Virus record (IMG/VR): IMGVR_UViG_3300033273_000156
Location: 1 to 27,331 of that record
Reading direction: 5' to 3' (one strand)
Length of the DNA: 27,331 nt
From: a virus
Below the pieces are notes generated by a model, which saw only the letters and a list, made by a program, of their open reading frames with translations, had not been told where the DNA came from and searched no databases. Position 1 is the stretch's first letter; every line of letters begins with the position of its first letter. The translations under genes were made by a program, and so were the position numbers. Positions 26,350-27,331 of this stretch are shown here, one piece after another.

Positions 26350-27331
26350 ATGGCTGACAAGAAAATATCCGATCTTAATGCAATCACTGGTGCGAATACT
26401 GCCGATGGTGACTTGTTCGTCATTGTAGACACCAGTGCCAATGAAACCAAAAGCATCACAAAGGCTGAGTTGTTCAACCAGGACATCACGATTGGCGGTG
26501 ATCTAACGGTACAAGGAACAACCATCACTGTTGACTCTGCGACTGCACAGACAGTTGACCTTGGCGACAATGACAAGATTCGTCTTGGAGACGGTGACGA
26601 TCTTCAGATTTATCATGATGGCACTGACAGCTATATTAGCAACTCAACTGGCGATCTCAAATTATCTGGGAACACAGACGTAACAGGCACAGTCACAGCG
26701 GATGGGTTGACTGTTGATACAGATACGCTTCATGTTGATTCGACAAATAATCGTGTAGGGATTGGTACGACGAGTCCTGATACGCTTATTCATGCCTATT
26801 CAGCAGATAACACTGTTTTGCATTTAGAGTCTACGGATGCAAACGTCTATTTAAAATTCTCTGATTCTAATACAACTAATGGCGGGTTTATTGGATACGA
26901 AACAGAGGATATGAGTTTTTATACAAACAACTCAGAAGCAATGCGCATCGACTCCAGTGGTAACGTAGGGATTGGTACGACGAGTCCTTCTTGTGGCTTG
27001 CATATCGACAATCCAAGCAATGGCGCAATTACACAAATCCTCGACACCGATAATTCAGCCGTCAAGATAGTATTTAGAAATACCTCTGAAACTGGAAATA
27101 ATTTACAAATCGGAGCGGATGGTTCTAATCTTGTAGCGTTTACTGGCGGCACAGAACGCATGCGCATCGACTCCAGTGGTAACTTAGGGGTTGGTACGAC
27201 GAGTCCTTCTTCTCATTTACATGTTAATCAGCCAGACGGTAATCCTGCAACCATTACCATAAGCAATACAAATGGCACTGCAAAAGTAGAAGCAGATGAT
27301 GATTTTTTGAATTTGTATGCAGATAGTCATC
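26350..27331 (+). CDS. Partial tail fibre/structural protein with repeats (3' end outside window)
   Basis: ATG 26350 opens a frame (MADKKISDLNAITGANTADG...) with no stop to the window end (327 residues visible). It has the marine fibre layout: an ISDLNAITGANTADGDLFVIVD head, TVDLGDNDKIRLGDGDDLQIYHDGTDSYI, then units VGIGTTSPDTLIHAY and two copies of MRIDSSGN(V/L)G(I/V)GTTSPS. The GIGTTSP repeats form trimeric beta-helix shafts in related fibres. The last two copies are nearly identical at the DNA level, suggesting recent duplication. The C-terminus is missing, so a chaperone or receptor-binding tip cannot be assessed. Confidence 0.88.
   Translation, partial: MADKKISDLNAITGANTADGDLFVIVDTSANETKSITKAELFNQDITIGGDLTVQGTTITVDSATAQTVDLGDNDKIRLGDGDDLQIYHDGTDSYISNSTGDLKLSGNTDVTGTVTADGLTVDTDTLHVDSTNNRVGIGTTSPDTLIHAYSADNTVLHLESTDANVYLKFSDSNTTNGGFIGYETEDMSFYTNNSEAMRIDSSGNVGIGTTSPSCGLHIDNPSNGAITQILDTDNSAVKIVFRNTSETGNNLQIGADGSNLVAFTGGTERMRIDSSGNLGVGTTSPSSHLHVNQPDGNPATITISNTNGTAKVEADDDFLNLYADSH
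26941..27211 (+). repeat. 52-bp near-identical direct repeats in the fibre gene
   Basis: Positions 26941-26992 and 27160-27211 match at about 50 of 52 bases. A shorter 24-bp exact core also occurs at 26755-26778. Each copy encodes (MRIDSSGN)VGIGTTSPS. The high identity would allow recombination that changes shaft length. Confidence 0.85.

Noticed and set aside
1-27331. CRISPR array, integrase, attachment site or insertion sequence
   Set aside because: No regularly spaced repeats, recombinase motifs or terminal inverted repeats were seen; the only direct repeats are within the fibre gene.

Overview
The window is a continuous stretch of a tailed double-stranded DNA phage genome. Every convincing gene is on the + strand, and genes are packed with 1-60 nt overlaps (ATGA, TAATG, TGATG junctions). 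The morphogenesis set (lambda-type G/GT tail chaperones with a -1 frameshift, tape measure, tail-tip J protein, short tape measure of 478 aa) indicates a siphovirus. Several families (3TM holin, DUF5872-like protein, marine-type tail-fibre modules, the basic KSHAVLAKKGDKVKLIRFG protein) are ones I associate with marine or metagenomic phages of Proteobacteria; the host cannot be named from sequence alone. No integrase, repressor, tRNA, CRISPR array, polymerase, helicase or primase is visible, so lifestyle is undetermined and replication probably relies on genes outside the window or on the host.

Layout. 1-2316: end of a previous transcription unit with a partial membrane protein, a beta-rich virion-type protein, an EF-hand/two-helix membrane protein, a small zinc-ribbon protein, a 3TM holin and a T4-type lysozyme, closed by a terminator near 2353-2379. 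2382-6000: a sigma70-like promoter drives a recombination operon (ERF annealase, small HTH-like protein, YqaJ-type exonuclease, SSB-tailed protein, several small proteins, a NinB-like protein and a NinG/Rap-like endonuclease). 5982-6906: a second promoter with two dyads, followed by small regulatory-looking proteins. 6907-7292: a 386-nt gene-free interval rich in inverted repeats, probably a structured RNA. 7299-10521: a zinc-finger/HTH protein, a C5-cytosine methyltransferase (Dcm), small proteins, and a ParB-domain/adenine-or-N4-cytosine methyltransferase fusion. 10505-16360: small and large terminase, portal, MuF-like protein, scaffold, major capsid protein with terminator, decoration-like protein. 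16366-19416: small basic proteins, head-tail joining proteins, tail tube, tail chaperones. 19406-27331: tape measure, distal/hub tail proteins, NlpC/P60-like protein, J protein, and two tail fibres, the last running off the window.

The most striking feature is inside the dcm gene: a second, +1-frame reading frame of 250 codons begins 4 nt after the dcm start, under the same ribosome-binding site. It reads out the hallmark motifs of another phage protein family (WKTSQ, repeated PTPTA, C-terminal NPMWVEWLMGWPLG) from the very nucleotides that encode conserved Dcm motifs. Other notable points are the GGGAAAC slippery site in the tail-chaperone pair, the structured intergenic region at 6.9-7.3 kb, and a second compact folded element between tail tube and chaperone genes.
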